This document shows positions 6,417 to 7,045 of a stretch of 7,045 nt of DNA, piece after piece. Under the pieces are notes generated by a model, which worked only from the letters and a program-made list of their open reading frames with translations, did no database searches and was not told the origin of the DNA. The first letter of the stretch is position 1. The number at the start of each line of letters is the position of its first letter. The DNA is from Nocardioidaceae bacterium. GTDB lineage: Bacteria > Actinomycetota > Actinomycetes > Propionibacteriales > Nocardioidaceae. Both the position numbers and the translations under genes were made by a program. The stretch lies in assembly GCA_013813125.1 (NCBI GenBank), contig JACCSH010000313.1, forward strand, positions 1 through 7,045. The letters run 5' to 3'.

Positions 6417-6448
6417 AGGGCGGCGCCGACGAGCGGAGATGCCGCCCT
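6417..6448 (-). terminator. strong inverted repeat between ndk and mreB, possible terminator or attenuator
   Basis: AGGGCGGC (6417-6424) and GCCGCCCT (6441-6448) are perfect 8-bp arms around a 16-nt loop; on the minus strand a G-U pair extends the stem by one. It lies about 95 nt past the ndk stop and 150 nt before mreB. Only two T residues follow the stem on the minus strand, so it is not a classical intrinsic terminator. GC-rich, U-poor terminators have, however, been proposed in actinobacteria. It could reduce read-through from ndk or stabilise the ndk 3' end. Confidence 0.4.
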
Positions 6449-6543
6449 CAAACCGGCTCAGGTGAACCCGTCCGAAGGCGCGTGAGCGGCGGCAACCGGC
6501 GGTAATCGCCAGCGCTCAGTCGCCCTGTTCAACCCGCGAGCTC

Positions 6544-6957
6544 TCATCCCGCGAGATCAGGAAACCACAAGGCGATCTCGTGAGCGGCGGACTCCACTGA
6601 GTCAGAGCCATGCACGAGGTTCTCGCGGTTGGAGAGGCTGAGATCTCCGCGGAGCGTGCCTGGCGCTGCCTTGCGACCGTCGGTGGCGCCATTGATCGTT
6701 CGTACGACATCAATCGCCTCTTCGCCCTCGAGCACAGCGGCGATGAGCGGGCCGCTGGTTACAAACTCTCGTAGCGGTGGATAGAAGTCACGCTCGACGT
6801 GGGCGGCATAGTGCTGGTCGGCCAGCTCAGGTTCGATCCACCTTTGCTCCAAGGCGACAATGGCAAGCCCCTTGGCCTCGAATCGGCTGATGACGTCGCC
6901 GACGACTCCCCGACGTACCGCGTCGGGCTTGAGTAGCAGCAGTGTGCGCTGAATCAT
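6544..6957 (-). CDS. ndk: nucleoside diphosphate kinase
   Basis: A 137-residue cytoplasmic enzyme that transfers the gamma-phosphate of ATP to nucleoside diphosphates through a phosphohistidine intermediate, balancing NTP and dNTP pools. The sequence is full length for bacterial Ndk. It starts MIQRTLLLLKPDAVRRG with the ATP-site lysine K10. The active-site histidine is H116 in NLVHGSDS (113-120), the NxxHxSD signature. RTINGATD (86-93) and AAPGTLRGD (97-105) supply the conserved phosphate- and nucleotide-contacting residues. The ATG at 6957 has no Shine-Dalgarno sequence within 20 nt; the upstream bases are pyrimidine-rich. It lies 24 bp after the stop of the partial upstream gene, so it may be translated by re-initiation or from a short or leaderless transcript. 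ndk next to DUF4233 is a common actinobacterial arrangement, and here mreB follows it as in Streptomyces. Confidence 0.97.
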   Translation of the reverse strand: MIQRTLLLLKPDAVRRGVVGDVISRFEAKGLAIVALEQRWIEPELADQHYAAHVERDFYPPLREFVTSGPLIAAVLEGEEAIDVVRTINGATDGRKAAPGTLRGDLSLSNRENLVHGSDSVESAAHEIALWFPDLAG

Positions 6958-6963
6958 GCGGGA

Positions 6964-6974
6964 AGCCTAGGGTA
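6964..6974 (-). promoter_or_regulatory. candidate -10 elements directly upstream of ndk
   Basis: Two overlapping TAnnnT hexamers are seen on the minus strand: TACCCT (6974-6969) and TAGGCT (6969-6964). TAGGCT ends 6 nt before the ATG, which is the spacing expected for leaderless transcripts in actinobacteria and would explain the absent Shine-Dalgarno sequence. Neither has a good -35 box, and the upstream gene is close enough for co-transcription. Confidence 0.25.
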
Positions 6975-6981
6975 GGTGTCG

Positions 6982-7045
6982 TCAGGCCGGAGGATGGGAG
7001 TGATTCTCCACGGCCGCCGACTGGCGTTCGATCCCTTTCCCGAGC
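6982..7045 (-). CDS. 3' end of an upstream gene, possibly DUF4233 family
   Basis: A minus-strand frame enters from the right edge (first whole codon at 7044) and ends at TGA 6984-6982, giving 20 residues. It contains LGKGIERQSAA followed by a hydrophilic His/Pro-rich tail. LG-x-x-IER-x-x-AA resembles what I remember of the C-terminus of DUF4233 proteins. These small four-helix membrane proteins lie between folC and ndk in many actinobacteria, so position agrees. The resemblance is short and rests on memory, so identity is tentative; that a gene ends here is more likely than which one. The 24-bp gap to ndk suggests co-transcription. Confidence 0.42.
   Translation of the reverse strand, partial: LGKGIERQSAAVENHSHPPA

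Larger units (their letters stand above)
6267..6543. other. ndk-mreB intergenic region
   Basis: This 277-bp gap separates ndk from mreB in the same direction. It contains an 8-bp inverted repeat (6417-6448), a candidate -10 box (6333-6338), a smaller stem GGCG-N5-CGCC (6498-6510) and an 8-bp CGACGTCG palindrome (6372-6379). No open frame in it looks coding. A gap this size before the first elongasome gene implies a separate promoter for mreB, even if some transcripts read through from ndk. Confidence 0.6.

Noticed and set aside
1..7045. Mobile element, CRISPR array, phage or defence system
   Set aside because: No transposase, integrase, regularly spaced repeats or nuclease motifs are visible. 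Every long gene belongs to a housekeeping or cell-shape family in its expected order.

Overview
This 7-kb window comes from a high-GC actinobacterium. It carries the ndk end of the conserved folC / DUF4233 / ndk neighbourhood and then the complete rod-elongation cluster mreB-mreC-mreD-mrdA(pbp2)-rodA, all on the minus strand. The gene order, the actinobacterial form of PBP2 (long cysteine-bearing insert before the AVNFAIGQGD block) and the MreB start (IGRDMAVDLGTANT) fit non-mycobacterial Actinomycetota. A Nocardioides/Propionibacteriales-like source is plausible, but this is inferred from family memory and not searched.

Transcription runs from high to low coordinates. From the right edge: a 21-codon 3' stub (about 6982-7045) that resembles the C-terminus of the small membrane protein DUF4233; ndk (6544-6957); a 277-bp intergenic stretch with a strong inverted repeat and a candidate promoter; mreB (5241-6266, alternative start 6299); mreC (4334-5212); mreD (3757-4269); mrdA/pbp2 (1644-3749); and rodA (406-1641). 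Gaps inside the cluster are 28, 64, 7 and 2 bp, so mreBCD-mrdA-rodA is almost certainly one operon. The last junctions are tight enough for translational coupling.

Together the five mre/mrd/rodA products form the elongasome (Rod complex). MreB filaments on the inner membrane face position MreC/MreD. These regulate the synthase pair RodA (SEDS glycosyltransferase, lipid II polymerisation) and PBP2 (class B transpeptidase, cross-linking). All catalytic signatures I can check are intact, so this looks like an ordinary, functional core locus and not an accessory island.

The left end (1-405) is less well explained. It has no convincing long gene. A possible new minus-strand gene starts at position 74 behind a good GGAG ribosome binding site and runs off the edge. 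Upstream of it lie two related palindromes of the form CGTT-N6-AACG, 51 bp apart, that look like paired operators. I see no mobile element, CRISPR array, tRNA or rRNA, and no evidence of a novel defence or metabolic system. The items most worth a second look are the paired palindromes, the ndk-mreB hairpin, the absence of a Shine-Dalgarno sequence before ndk, and the paired cysteines in PBP2.
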